DNA of 64,000 bases. Origin: Streptomyces sp. NBC_00390 (GTDB lineage: Bacteria > Actinomycetota > Actinomycetes > Streptomycetales > Streptomycetaceae). The position numbers and the translations under genes were made by a program. The stretch is taken from positions 6,696,001 to 6,760,000 of the forward strand of contig NZ_CP107945.1 in assembly GCF_036057275.1 (NCBI RefSeq), read 5' to 3'. Under the pieces are notes generated by a model. It searched no databases. It worked only from the letters and a program-made list of their open reading frames with translations, and was not told where the DNA came from. This document shows, one piece after another, positions 49,083-56,966 of the stretch (position 1 is its first letter; each line of letters begins with the position of its first letter).

Positions 49083-49118
49083 GCCCTGACCGGCTGACTT
49101 TCCCCTGCCGGTCAGGGC
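49083..49118. terminator. Hairpin after the acyl-CoA dehydrogenase gene
   Basis: GCCCTGACCGG and CCGGTCAGGGC form an 11-bp perfect stem with a 14-base loop, 37 bp beyond the stop of the gene at 49156. Confidence 0.65.
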
Positions 49119-49155
49119 GGCAGGACAGCGCGGCCCGGCGGCCGCGCACCCGCGG

Positions 49156-50367
49156 CTACATGTACTTCTTCAGCTCGCGCCGGGCCAGCGAACGCTGGTG
49201 CACCTCGTCCGGGCCGTCGGCCAGCATGAGCGTGCGCGCGCCGGCCCACAGCTCGGCAAGCGGGAAGTCCTGGCTGACACCGCCTGCGCCGTGCACCTGC
49301 ACCGCCTTGTCGAGGATGCCCACGACCGCCCGCGGCGTGGCGATCTTGATGGCCTGGATCTCGGTGTGCGCGCCCCGGTTGCCGACCGTGTCCATCAGCC
49401 AGGCGGTCTTGAGCACGAGCAGCCGCAGCTGCTCCACGGTGACGCGGGCATCCGCGATCCAGTTCTGCACCACGCCCTGCTGGGCGATCGTCTTGCCGAA
49501 GGCCTCCCGGGACACGGCCCGCCGGCACATCAGCTCGATCGCGCGCTCGGCCATGCCGATCAGGCGCATGCAGTGGTGGATACGGCCCGGTCCGAGGCGC
49601 GCCTGGGCGATGGCGAAGCCTCCGCCCTCCTCGCCGATCAGGTTCGACGCGGGCACCCGCACATCGGTGAAGACGACCTCGGCGTGGCCGCCGTGGGCAT
49701 GGTCCTCGTAGCCGTACACCTGCATGGCGCGGCGCACCTCGAGCCCCGGTGTGTCGCGCGGCACGAGGATCATCGACTGCTGGCGGCGTACGTCGGCCTC
49801 GGGGTCCGTCTTGCCCATGACGATGAAGATCTGACAGTCCGGGTTCATCGCGCCGGAGATGTACCACTTGCGGCCGTTGATGACGTAGTCGTCGCCGTCC
49901 CGCTCGATCCGGGTGCGGATGTTGGTGGCGTCGGACGAGGCGACCTCGGGCTCGGTCATCGCGAACGCCGAACGGATCTCACCCGCGAGCAGCGGCTCCA
50001 GCCACTGCTTCTTCTGCTCGTCGGTGCCGAACTGCGCCAGCACCTCCATGTTCCCGGTGTCCGGGGCCGCGCAGTTCAGCGCGGTGGGGGCCAGGTGAGG
50101 GCTGCGGCCGGTGATCTCGGCGAGCGGCGCGTACTGGAGGTTCGTCAGTCCGGCGCCGTGCTCGGCGTCGGGGAGGAAGAGGTTCCACAGTCCCTGCCTG
50201 CGCGCCTCGGCCTTGAGCTCGCCGAAGATCGCCGGGGTGTCCCACGGCGAGGCGAGCTGTGCGCGCTGCTCGTGCTCGATCGGCTCGGCGGGATAGACGT
50301 ACTCGTCCATGAAGGCGAGCAGCTTGGCCCGGAGTTCTTCGGTGCGCACGTCGAATGCGAAGTCCAT
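49156..50367 (-). CDS. Acyl-CoA dehydrogenase (ACAD10/11-like group)
   Basis: A 403-residue FAD-dependent dehydrogenase. DAEHGAGLTNLQYAPLAEITGRS and AAPDTGNMEVLAQFG are typical of the ACAD10/11-like bacterial group. SAFAMTEPEVASSDATNIRTRIERDGDDYVINGRKWYISG binds FAD and substrate; FGKTIAQQGVVQNWIADARVTVEQLRLLVLKTAW and QVHGAGGVSQDFPLAELWAGARTLMLADGPDEVH close the fold. ATG 50367 begins MDFAFDVRTEELRAKLL. The APH-type kinase gene lies 7 bp upstream in the same operon, the same pair that is fused in mammalian ACAD10 and ACAD11, so the substrate may be a phosphorylated 4-hydroxyacyl-CoA. Confidence 0.92.
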   Translation of the reverse strand: MDFAFDVRTEELRAKLLAFMDEYVYPAEPIEHEQRAQLASPWDTPAIFGELKAEARRQGLWNLFLPDAEHGAGLTNLQYAPLAEITGRSPHLAPTALNCAAPDTGNMEVLAQFGTDEQKKQWLEPLLAGEIRSAFAMTEPEVASSDATNIRTRIERDGDDYVINGRKWYISGAMNPDCQIFIVMGKTDPEADVRRQQSMILVPRDTPGLEVRRAMQVYGYEDHAHGGHAEVVFTDVRVPASNLIGEEGGGFAIAQARLGPGRIHHCMRLIGMAERAIELMCRRAVSREAFGKTIAQQGVVQNWIADARVTVEQLRLLVLKTAWLMDTVGNRGAHTEIQAIKIATPRAVVGILDKAVQVHGAGGVSQDFPLAELWAGARTLMLADGPDEVHQRSLARRELKKYM

Positions 50368-50374
50368 GAGGAAC

Positions 50375-51427
50375 TCAGCCTTCCTGGAGGGTGGTGAGGC
50401 CGTGCCCGATGAAGACGGGGACGAGATCCCCGATCCGGTCGAAGCCGGCGCCGACGGTCTGGCCGAGCGTGTAGCGGTAGTGGATGCCCTCGAGGATCAC
50501 GGCGAGCTTGAACCAGGCGAAGGCCGTGTACCAGGAGATGGCGGAGGTGTCCCGGCCGGAGCGCTCGGCGTACCGCTCGATCAGCTCGGCCGCCGGCGGA
50601 TGCCCCGCCGCCGTGGCGGTGGTGCTGATCGGTGAGCCGGGCAGGTCGATCGGCCGGCTGTACATCGCCAGCAGGCCGAGGTCGGTCAGCGGATCGCCGA
50701 GGGTGGACATCTCCCAGTCGAGTACGGCCTTGATCCGGTCGTCGCCGCCGATCAGGACGTTGTCGAGACGGTAGTCCCCGTGGATGACACTGGGCGCGGG
50801 GGAGTCGGGCAGCGCACGCCCGAGCGCGGCGTGCAGTTCGTCGATGCCCGCGAGCTCGCGGTTGCGCGAGGCGTCCAGCTGCTTGCCCCAGCGCCGCAGC
50901 TGCCGGTCGAGGAAGCCCTCGGGCCGGCCGAAGTCCGCGAGTCCGACCGACTCGGGGTCGACGGCGTGCAGGTCGACGAGGGTGTCGACGAGAGAGAGCA
51001 CCGCCTCCCGGGTGCGCTCCGGGCCGAGCGGTGCGAGCTGCTCGGCCGTGCGGTACGGGGTGCCGTCCACGAACTCCATGACGTAGAACGGCGAACCGAG
51101 GACCGACTCGTCCTCGCAGAGCAGGACCGGCGTGGGCACCGGCACCGCGGTGCCGTGCAGCGCCGTGATCACCCGGTGCTCGCGCTTCATGTCGTGCGCG
51201 GTCGCCAGCACATGGCCGAGCGGCGGGCGGCGTACGACCCAGCGGCCGGCGCCGTCGGTGACGGTGTACGTGAGGTTGGAGCGGCCGCCCTGGATCAACT
51301 GTGCGCGGAGCGGTCCGCCCACCAGCCCCGGGCGCTCGCGGTCGAGACAGCTGCGCAGCTTCTCGGGGTCGAGGCCTGGTGGGGGTACCTCCCGCGCCGA
51401 AGGCTGCGGGGGAGGGGATGAGCTCAT
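50375..51427 (-). CDS. Phosphotransferase (APH family), acyl-CoA-linked
   Basis: A 350-residue aminoglycoside-phosphotransferase-fold kinase. SNLTYTVTDGAGRWVVRRPP is the nucleotide region, VIHGDYRLDNVLIGG has the catalytic Asp (Brenner-type HGDxxxxN) and KAVLDWEMSTLGDPLTDLGLL the metal-binding Asp. FAWFKLAVILEGIHYRYTLGQ is typical of the ACAD10/11-associated kinase group. ATG 51427 is chosen because GGAGGTGCG stands just before it; two upstream ATGs lack this. It is the first gene of the operon with the dehydrogenase, so it probably phosphorylates a hydroxyacyl-CoA rather than an antibiotic. Confidence 0.9.
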   Translation of the reverse strand: MSSSPPPQPSAREVPPPGLDPEKLRSCLDRERPGLVGGPLRAQLIQGGRSNLTYTVTDGAGRWVVRRPPLGHVLATAHDMKREHRVITALHGTAVPVPTPVLLCEDESVLGSPFYVMEFVDGTPYRTAEQLAPLGPERTREAVLSLVDTLVDLHAVDPESVGLADFGRPEGFLDRQLRRWGKQLDASRNRELAGIDELHAALGRALPDSPAPSVIHGDYRLDNVLIGGDDRIKAVLDWEMSTLGDPLTDLGLLAMYSRPIDLPGSPISTTATAAGHPPAAELIERYAERSGRDTSAISWYTAFAWFKLAVILEGIHYRYTLGQTVGAGFDRIGDLVPVFIGHGLTTLQEG

Positions 51428-51467
51428 GATGCGCACCTCCGGGGTGGTCATGGGGAACGCGTTCATG

Positions 51468-51488
51468 ATGACCGACCAGTCGGTATGT
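51468..51488. promoter_or_regulatory. TetR-type operator before the kinase/acyl-CoA dehydrogenase operon
   Basis: On the minus strand ACATACCGACTGGT followed by CGGTCAT. The two ACCGAC halves are inverted around the centre. It is 40 bp before the kinase start and shared with 31563 and 46697. Confidence 0.7.
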
Positions 51489-51705
51489 CGTCCAGTGCGG
51501 CGCCCCGACCGATACGTGGATCACACACCGGGTGCCGAGGGCGGGGCGCCGAAAAGCGGCCCGGCGCGGAAAGGCGCCCGGACGGCACGGCGGAAAAGCC
51601 GGCCGGCAGATCGGATCCGGGAGCCGGTGGTGACGAACGCCCAGGTCGGCGGAGAACACGTGCTCATCGGCGGGTGGGCTGCCCCGGGCGCAGGCCGGCG
51701 TGCGG

Positions 51706-52620
51706 TCAGGCGTGACAGGCCACCGGAACCCCGCCGTTCATTCTCGCCATGTCCGCGAACACCATGGCCGGATCCAGCGGGGAGCCCTCCGGCTGCCCGT
51801 CCAGCTCCGCGTACGCCCGGTGCAGGTTCGCCACCAGCCGCTCGCTCTCGCGCAGGGCCGCGAAGGGTCCGAGGTCCGCCTCGGCCGCGCTCTCCAGCGG
51901 GGTACGCCCCTTCGCGCGCCCCTCCTCGGCCAGGGCGAGCACGAAGCGCAGATAGCGCTCGGTCGCGTCGTACGCGGACGGATCGGTGAGCGGGCCGTGG
52001 CCCGGCACCACCGTCGTGGCGTCGAGCGAGCGCAGCACGTCCAGGGCCCGTAGCGATCCGGCGAGCGAGCCCATGGGGATGAACGGTGTCCCACCCTGGA
52101 AGATCAGGTCACCCGTGAAGACCACGCCCTGCTGCGGCAGATGCACCACCGTGTCCCCCGGCGTGTGGGCGACACCGCCGGGGTGGATGAGCCGCACCTC
52201 GATCTCCCCGACGTGGACGGCCATCCGGTCGTCGTACGTCAGGGTCGGTGCGGTGATCCGGATGTCGCCGAAGTCGTTCTCGGGCCACATCAGATGCAGC
52301 TGGTGCCCGGCCGCGAGCTGCTCGCTGCGGCACGCGTCGTGCCCGATCACCACCGCCTCGGGCAGGAACACCCCGTTGCCGTAGGTGTGATCGCCGTGGT
52401 GGTGGGTGTTGACAAGGATGCGGGGGAGCGGGGCGCCGGTCGCGAGGAGCGCCTCGCGCAGTGCCGCGGTCCGGCGCTCGGTGGCCGTCGTGTCGACCAG
52501 CAGGGTGGTACCCCCGTCGCTGACGAAACCCGCGTTGTTCAGGCACCAGCCGCCGTCGGGCTGGACATAGGCGTGCACTCCGGGCGCGAGCGGGACGGTG
52601 TACGGTTCCGTGGCAGGCAA
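51706..52620 (-). CDS. MBL-fold metallo-hydrolase
   Basis: A 304-residue metallo-beta-lactamase-fold hydrolase. NTHHHGDHTYGNG is the H-x-H-x-D-H dinuclear site (near residue 72), GGVAHTPGDTVVHLP and VVFTGDLIFQGGTPFI give the third His and bridging Asp, and TTVVPGHGPL the last His. There is no signal peptide. TTG 52620 is taken as start: it has GGGGGAG 6 bases upstream and no ATG or GTG precedes the first strand. The substrate is unknown. It stands alone between the acyl-CoA operon and the His-rich gene. Confidence 0.88.
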   Translation of the reverse strand: MPATEPYTVPLAPGVHAYVQPDGGWCLNNAGFVSDGGTTLLVDTTATERRTAALREALLATGAPLPRILVNTHHHGDHTYGNGVFLPEAVVIGHDACRSEQLAAGHQLHLMWPENDFGDIRITAPTLTYDDRMAVHVGEIEVRLIHPGGVAHTPGDTVVHLPQQGVVFTGDLIFQGGTPFIPMGSLAGSLRALDVLRSLDATTVVPGHGPLTDPSAYDATERYLRFVLALAEEGRAKGRTPLESAAEADLGPFAALRESERLVANLHRAYAELDGQPEGSPLDPAMVFADMARMNGGVPVACHA

Positions 52621-52710
52621 CGGGGCTCCCCCGAGTCGATGGCGAACGGTCGCTCAGAGCCTGCCAGTTGGCGTCGACCCAGGGAAGTCGGGCCCGCGTC
52701 GGACGCGGTT

Positions 52711-52728
52711 GACCGGCCCGGGCCGGTC
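52711..52728. terminator. Palindrome at the end of the His-rich gene
   Basis: GACCGGCCC directly followed by GGGCCGGTC, overlapping the TGA at 52727-52729. It could terminate the His-rich transcript. Confidence 0.5.
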
Positions 52729-53023
52729 AGTGGTCGTCCCAGTGCCCGTCGTGCTGCGCATGCCGGTGGCCGTCGTGGATGTAGTCGACATGGTCGCCGT
52801 GTGCCACGGCCGGGTGCCCGCACCCGGATCCGTGCTCATGGGCGTGTCCACTGTGCGAGATGTGCTCGCCCGGCTCGCACTCGTCCCAGTGCCCCGCATG
52901 CTCCCGGTGCAGATGCCCGTCGTGCGCGTAGTCGATGTGGTCGCCGTGGGGGAACTTGGTGTGTCCGCACTCCGGGCCGTGGGTGTGCTCGTGCGTGGGG
53001 TGCTCGTGGTGAAGGACGGGCAT
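52727..53023 (-). CDS. Small histidine-rich metal-binding protein
   Basis: A 98-residue protein, about one quarter His, built of two repeats: CGHTKFPHGDHIDYAHDGHL and CGHPAVAHGDHVDYIHDGHR, each continuing with a GHWDE/GHWDDH end. It has no membrane helix or signal. I recall similar proteins being labelled zinc transporter permease in databases, but with no helices it is better seen as a metal store or chaperone, for zinc or nickel. ATG 53023 has AAAGGTGAG 4-5 bases upstream, better than GTG 53032. GACATAA occurs twice, 19 bp apart, in the promoter region. Confidence 0.8.
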   Translation of the reverse strand: MPVLHHEHPTHEHTHGPECGHTKFPHGDHIDYAHDGHLHREHAGHWDECEPGEHISHSGHAHEHGSGCGHPAVAHGDHVDYIHDGHRHAQHDGHWDDH

Positions 53024-53164
53024 AGTGCTCACCTTTATGTCGGGATTGGCATGTTATGTCACCATCCAGGCTAGTCGCCGGACCCTGCCTGGGCGGGTCA
53101 CCGGCCCGCCTCGCCCGGGAAAACCAGATGACCCGCCCTCCCCGCTCCTGCTGGACTGAACCGT

Positions 53165-54067
53165 GTGACCCCACCTGTTCACCCTGCGCCGCCGCAGCGC
53201 TACCGCTGGAGACTCGCGTCGTACGACGGGATCGCCCCCGACCGGCTCGGCGCGCTCACCGACGGGGCGGGGGACACCCGTCCCCATGACCGGTTCCTCG
53301 GCGAACTCACCGCCTGCACCGCCAAGGTGCTCGCCCGCGCCGAGGGGGCCGATCTCGTCTTCGTCGGCCGCTCGCTCGACTCCATGTACGACCTGCTGAC
53401 CGGCGCGTTCGAGCACTCGGGGTGGGAGGGCCGGCTGCTCAGACTGCCCCTGTCCGGCCTTTGCGACGACGACTGGGGGCCGGCCGAGCGGCACCGCCTC
53501 CGCGAGCACCTCGCGGCGGCCGGCCTCGAGCCGTACGCGCTGGCCCGCCGCGCCCGCCCGATCGCCCTGCTGGACGTCGTGCACCAGGGAACAACGTTCA
53601 CCACCGTGCACCGGCAGCTCGCCGACTGGATCGAGGAGAGCCGCGAGCCCTGGCCGGTGATACGGCGCAAACTGCGCTACATCGGGGTCACCGAACAGGG
53701 GACGACCAGCCCCCACCACTGGCGCTGGCAGCAGGACCGGGCCCACGACTGGGTGCGCACCCTGCCCGCGGGACACGTCGTCAACGTCTCGCTCGACAGC
53801 CGGATGTGGAGCGAACTGGCGGACCGCCAGCCCAAGGTGACGCCCGGCTTCCCGCCGCATCAGTGGTTCGACGTGGAGACCACGACGAAGACCCGTCACC
53901 GGCACCTGGCGCACGCACTCGCCTTCGCGAGGGCACTCGTGGAAGCAGGCCGCAGCCGTGCCGTGCGCGACGCGCTGATCAGGCTGATGGGCCGCGAGCC
54001 CGGCTTCGCAGGGCGTGAGCAGCGCCGTCTCGCACTGGCCCTTCGTGCGGGACCGCGCACACCGTGA
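53165..54067 (+). CDS. Uncharacterised protein with a PRTase-like signature
   Basis: A 300-residue soluble protein with no family I can name. GADLVFVGRSLDSMYDLLTGAF followed by LLRLPLSG looks like the first strand-helix of a type I phosphoribosyltransferase. RARPIALLDVVHQGTTFTTVHRQLADWI is close to the PRPP-loop pattern (hydrophobic strand, D/E-D, x3-T/G-x-T). WRWQQDRAHDWVRTLPAGHVVNVSLDSRMWSELADRQPKV follows with conserved tryptophans. GTG 53165 is the start. It is divergent from the His-rich gene and convergent with the DUF202 pair. No partner enzyme or toxin is adjacent. Confidence 0.7.
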   Translation: MTPPVHPAPPQRYRWRLASYDGIAPDRLGALTDGAGDTRPHDRFLGELTACTAKVLARAEGADLVFVGRSLDSMYDLLTGAFEHSGWEGRLLRLPLSGLCDDDWGPAERHRLREHLAAAGLEPYALARRARPIALLDVVHQGTTFTTVHRQLADWIEESREPWPVIRRKLRYIGVTEQGTTSPHHWRWQQDRAHDWVRTLPAGHVVNVSLDSRMWSELADRQPKVTPGFPPHQWFDVETTTKTRHRHLAHALAFARALVEAGRSRAVRDALIRLMGREPGFAGREQRRLALALRAGPRTP

Positions 54068-54076
54068 CCGGGCAGG

Positions 54077-54388
54077 TCAGGTCACGATCGCGACGGCGAA
54101 CCCGGCGAGCGCGAGAACGCACGCGACCCCGGCGACCGCCCCTCGCACCGACATCGCCGCCGGCCGCGTGGCACCCATCGCCGTGACGCGGCGGTGGGCG
54201 ACCGCGAGGAAGCCCAGCCAGACCAGCAGACTCAGCCCCGACGCGAGCACCCCCACCGCCGTGGTCTCGTCCTCGACAGCCTGCCTCGCCGCGAGGACCG
54301 CCACGACCGTGCAGGACAGGGTGGTCCGCCGCCAGGCCAGCCGGGTCCGCTCCGGCTGCAGCCCCGGGTCACGGTCCGGCTGTGTCAC
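54077..54388 (-). CDS. DUF202 membrane protein
   Basis: A 103-residue membrane protein with three hydrophobic helices. The opening PGLQPERTRLAWRRTTLSCTVVAVLAAR is the DUF202 signature (x-x-R-T-x-x-A-W-x-R-T). GTG 54388 overlaps the stop of the upstream YidH-like gene (GTGA), so the two are coupled and probably form one complex. The role is unknown. Confidence 0.85.
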   Translation of the reverse strand: MTQPDRDPGLQPERTRLAWRRTTLSCTVVAVLAARQAVEDETTAVGVLASGLSLLVWLGFLAVAHRRVTAMGATRPAAMSVRGAVAGVACVLALAGFAVAIVT

Positions 54389-54774
54389 ACGCCCTCCCGG
54401 ACGACGATCACCAGCATGGCGACCGACACGACAGCCACGACCACGGCCAGCAGCGAGGGGAAGCGCGACACGGGCAGATCCTCACCCCGGCGCATCGCCA
54501 GCTCGCACCGCACCCAGTGATTGACCGCCCGTACCGCGCACAACGCCCCGGTCCCGATCAGGGCGATCGCCAGCCCGGCCCGCACACCCCAGCGCAGATC
54601 CGGCAGGAACTGGTCGACCGCGAACCCGCCGCCGATGAGCGCGAGTGCCGTGCGGATCCAGGCGAGAAAGGTGCGCTCGTTGGCGAGCGAGAACCGGTAG
54701 TCCGGGGTCTCGCCCTCCTCCCGGATCCGTCCGGGCGCGAACCACAGCCGCAGGCTCTGTACGAAGTCGCTCAC
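54385..54774 (-). CDS. YidH/DUF202 membrane protein
   Basis: A 129-residue YidH-like protein. The cytoplasmic N-terminus (SDFVQSLRLWFAPGRIREEGETPDYRFSLANERTFLAWIRTALALI) carries the DUF202 motif N-E-R-T-F-L-A-W-I-R-T. Three helices follow, the last (LAVVVAVVSVAMLVIVV) at the C-terminus. GTG 54774 is the start; the frame upstream runs into the divergent gene and is non-coding. YidH/YidG pairs are common, but their function is not established. Confidence 0.85.
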   Translation of the reverse strand: MSDFVQSLRLWFAPGRIREEGETPDYRFSLANERTFLAWIRTALALIGGGFAVDQFLPDLRWGVRAGLAIALIGTGALCAVRAVNHWVRCELAMRRGEDLPVSRFPSLLAVVVAVVSVAMLVIVVREGV

Positions 54775-54826
54775 GCAGCGCACCCTACCTGCGCCGTTGC
54801 CCGTGGGTCCGGCTAGCGTGCGGGGC

Positions 54827-55555
54827 ATGACGGAGCGTGTGGAGATACCGGAGTACGAGCAGGAGTTCGAGCTCGCCGGCAGTGAGCAGCTGGTCACCGG
54901 CCCGGAGTTCTGGTTCCTGCATCTGTACATGTGGCAGGGCGAGCCGAGGGCGACGGCGGAGAGCTTCGGCGCGGACACCGCCGATGTCGACGCGCTGTAC
55001 GAGCGGCTCTTCGACGAGGACGCGCCCTGGCCGGTGTTCCGGGTGCCCTTCGGCGGCGGGCACGCGGCCGTCGTCGCGTACCGCAACTTCCCCGAGGACA
55101 ACGGCATCGACTACTTCGTCCACCATCCGGAGTGGGGCCGGCTCGGTCACCTGGGCCAGATGGACGGCCATGACACGGGACCCGGGCTGTCCTGGCGGGA
55201 GCTGATCACCGTCGCGGACGACGTCCAGGCCGGCATGCCGGGACTCACCGACCCCGCCGAGCGCTTCCTGCTGCTCCTGCCCATGCTCGGAGACATGGAC
55301 ATGCCTGCCGACGCGTCCCGGATCGTCGCGGAGCGCCTGACGCGATGCGGCATACCCGAGGCTCAGGCGCTGGACATCGCGGGCCGCGTCCTCGACAACC
55401 CCTTCTGGGACGCGCCCGGTTGGGAGGTGCGCGACAGCAGCCCCGTGCCGGTCTGTACCGGCTCCTCCAGCCCGCGCTTCATGATGCCTCTCGCCCAGGG
55501 CATCACGGCCGAGCAGACCCGGTCGCTCGCTGACGCCCTGGCCGGCCGCGCCTGA
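54827..55555 (+). CDS. Conserved hypothetical protein
   Basis: A 242-residue soluble protein. EFELAGSEQLVTGPEFWFLHLYMWQGEPRATAESFG and FGGGHAAVVAYRNFPEDNGIDYFVHHPEWGRLGHLGQMDGHD suggest a SUKH-like or related alpha/beta immunity-type fold, but I cannot assign it. Acidic overall. ATG 54827 has TAGCGT 7 bases upstream and no Shine-Dalgarno sequence, so it may be leaderless. It is divergent from the YidH-like gene and convergent with the NUDIX gene. Confidence 0.72.
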   Translation: MTERVEIPEYEQEFELAGSEQLVTGPEFWFLHLYMWQGEPRATAESFGADTADVDALYERLFDEDAPWPVFRVPFGGGHAAVVAYRNFPEDNGIDYFVHHPEWGRLGHLGQMDGHDTGPGLSWRELITVADDVQAGMPGLTDPAERFLLLLPMLGDMDMPADASRIVAERLTRCGIPEAQALDIAGRVLDNPFWDAPGWEVRDSSPVPVCTGSSSPRFMMPLAQGITAEQTRSLADALAGRA

Positions 55556-55569
55556 CCGGTGCCCGGACG

Positions 55570-56091
55570 TCAGCCTGCGGCGCGGAACGCCGTGAGCCTC
55601 CGGTACGCCTCCAGCCCGTCCGGGACCCAATCCCACTCGCCGAGCCGCCGCTCCAGCTCGTGCGGGGACAGGAAGGCGTGCCAGGCGACCTCCTCCGCCT
55701 GCGGGTTCACCGGGAGGTCGCAGCGGACCTCGTAGACGTACGACCACCAGGTCCGCGCCGGGTGGCCCCCGCCGTCGTACAGGAAGGTGAACAGCGGCAC
55801 GGGGCACGGCAGTCCGCTCACGCCGAGCTCCTCCTCCGCCTCACGCAGCGCGGCTTCGTCGTTGCTCTCGCCCGCGCCGACGACCCCGCCCACGAACATG
55901 TCGTACAGCGAGGGGAACACCAGCTTCTCCGGCGTACGGCGGTGCACGAACACCCGCCCCTCCGCGTCCCTGGCCTGGACGAACACACACCGGTGGCGCA
56001 GCCCGCGCGCATACACCTCGGCGCGCGGCGCCTGCCCGATGACGCGGTCGGACTCGTCGACGATGTCCAGGATCTCCTCGGCCGGATTCAT
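55570..56091 (-). CDS. NUDIX hydrolase (isopentenyl-diphosphate-isomerase-like subgroup)
   Basis: A 173-residue NUDIX protein. The NUDIX box spans GVVGAGESNDEAALREAEEELGV (G-x5-E-x7-R-E-U-x-E-E-x-G-U) near residues 67-90. The opening EEILDIVDESDRVIGQAPRAEVYARGLRHRCVFVQARDAEGRVFVHRR is shared with YfcD and IPP isomerase-like members. WHAFLSPHELERRLGEWDWVPDGLEAY ends the fold. It probably hydrolyses a nucleotide or coenzyme diphosphate. ATG 56091 is preferred; ATG 56100 is possible. Confidence 0.87.
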   Translation of the reverse strand: MNPAEEILDIVDESDRVIGQAPRAEVYARGLRHRCVFVQARDAEGRVFVHRRTPEKLVFPSLYDMFVGGVVGAGESNDEAALREAEEELGVSGLPCPVPLFTFLYDGGGHPARTWWSYVYEVRCDLPVNPQAEEVAWHAFLSPHELERRLGEWDWVPDGLEAYRRLTAFRAAG

Positions 56092-56240
56092 GGCAGCCAT
56101 CCAAGCACCGGCGGTTGACGCGACGCCGACCGGCCAGGACCGGCCGACACCGCAGCGCGCCCCGCCGCGGAGTGTGACGGAAGTCTGACGTACCGCCGAT
56201 CGCTCTGGATTCTGCCGTCGTGCAGTGCTCGAATCGAGGG

Positions 56241-56966
56241 GTGACCACATCCGACCGTGACGCCGAAGGCTCGCCCGTGGGGCGTCGCCTGGTCCTCGGC
56301 ATGCTGGGCCTTGGCGCGGCCGGCGTCGCATCGGCGCCGTATCTGCAGCGCGGGATGGAGTCCTTCCTCGGTGCGGCAGCCGACAAGGACCCGACGGGCC
56401 TGACGGGCCTGCTGCCCAACGGCGGAGGCTTCCGCTACTACTCCGTCGCCGCATCGGTACCGCCGAAGAACGAGCGCAACTACCGCCTCACTCTCGACGG
56501 GCTGGTCGAGCGGCCCACGTCGTACACGCTCGACGCCCTGCGCGCGCTGCCTCAGACCCGGGTGGTGCGCGACGTCCAGTGCGTCACGGGCTGGCGGGTG
56601 CCCGACACGCCGTTCGAAGGCGTGCGCCTGTCGGCGCTGCTGGACGCTGCCGGGGTACGGCCCGAGGCCCGGGCCATCCGGTTCACCTGCTTCGACGGCA
56701 CGTACAGCGAGAGCCTCACCCTCTCCCAGGCCCGCCGCTCCGACGTCCTGGTCTGCCTGCGGATGCAGGACAAGCCGCTCAGCCACGCGCACGGCGGGCC
56801 GGTACGTCTCTATGTGGCACCCATGTACTTCTACAAGTCGGCGAAGTGGCTCTCCGGGATCTCACTCACCTCGAGGGTCGACCCCGGGTACTGGGAGGAG
56901 CGAGGCTATGACGTCGACGCCTGGGTCGGCCGGTCGAACGGCCGCGACGACGCACCCACCGTCTGA
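56241..56966 (+). CDS. MsrP/YedY-like molybdopterin oxidoreductase, exported
   Basis: A 241-residue sulfite-oxidase-fold protein. The N-terminus has a twin-arginine signal-like stretch (SPVGRRLVLGMLGLGAAGVA). RVVRDVQCVTGWRVPDTPFEG carries the Mo-ligating Cys C114, and VRLYVAPMYFYKSAKWLSGISL and EERGYDVDAWVGRSNG end the fold. It lacks a heme or cytochrome domain. The overlapping downstream gene is a b-type cytochrome, the same arrangement as MsrP-MsrQ, which repairs methionine sulfoxide in envelope proteins. GTG 56241 is the probable start; the spacing of AGGG is too tight for a normal ribosome site. Confidence 0.87.
   Translation: MTTSDRDAEGSPVGRRLVLGMLGLGAAGVASAPYLQRGMESFLGAAADKDPTGLTGLLPNGGGFRYYSVAASVPPKNERNYRLTLDGLVERPTSYTLDALRALPQTRVVRDVQCVTGWRVPDTPFEGVRLSALLDAAGVRPEARAIRFTCFDGTYSESLTLSQARRSDVLVCLRMQDKPLSHAHGGPVRLYVAPMYFYKSAKWLSGISLTSRVDPGYWEERGYDVDAWVGRSNGRDDAPTV

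Noticed and set aside
50375..51427. Aminoglycoside resistance kinase
   Set aside because: The APH fold is shared, but the operon partner is an acyl-CoA dehydrogenase and the sequence group is the ACAD10/11-associated one.
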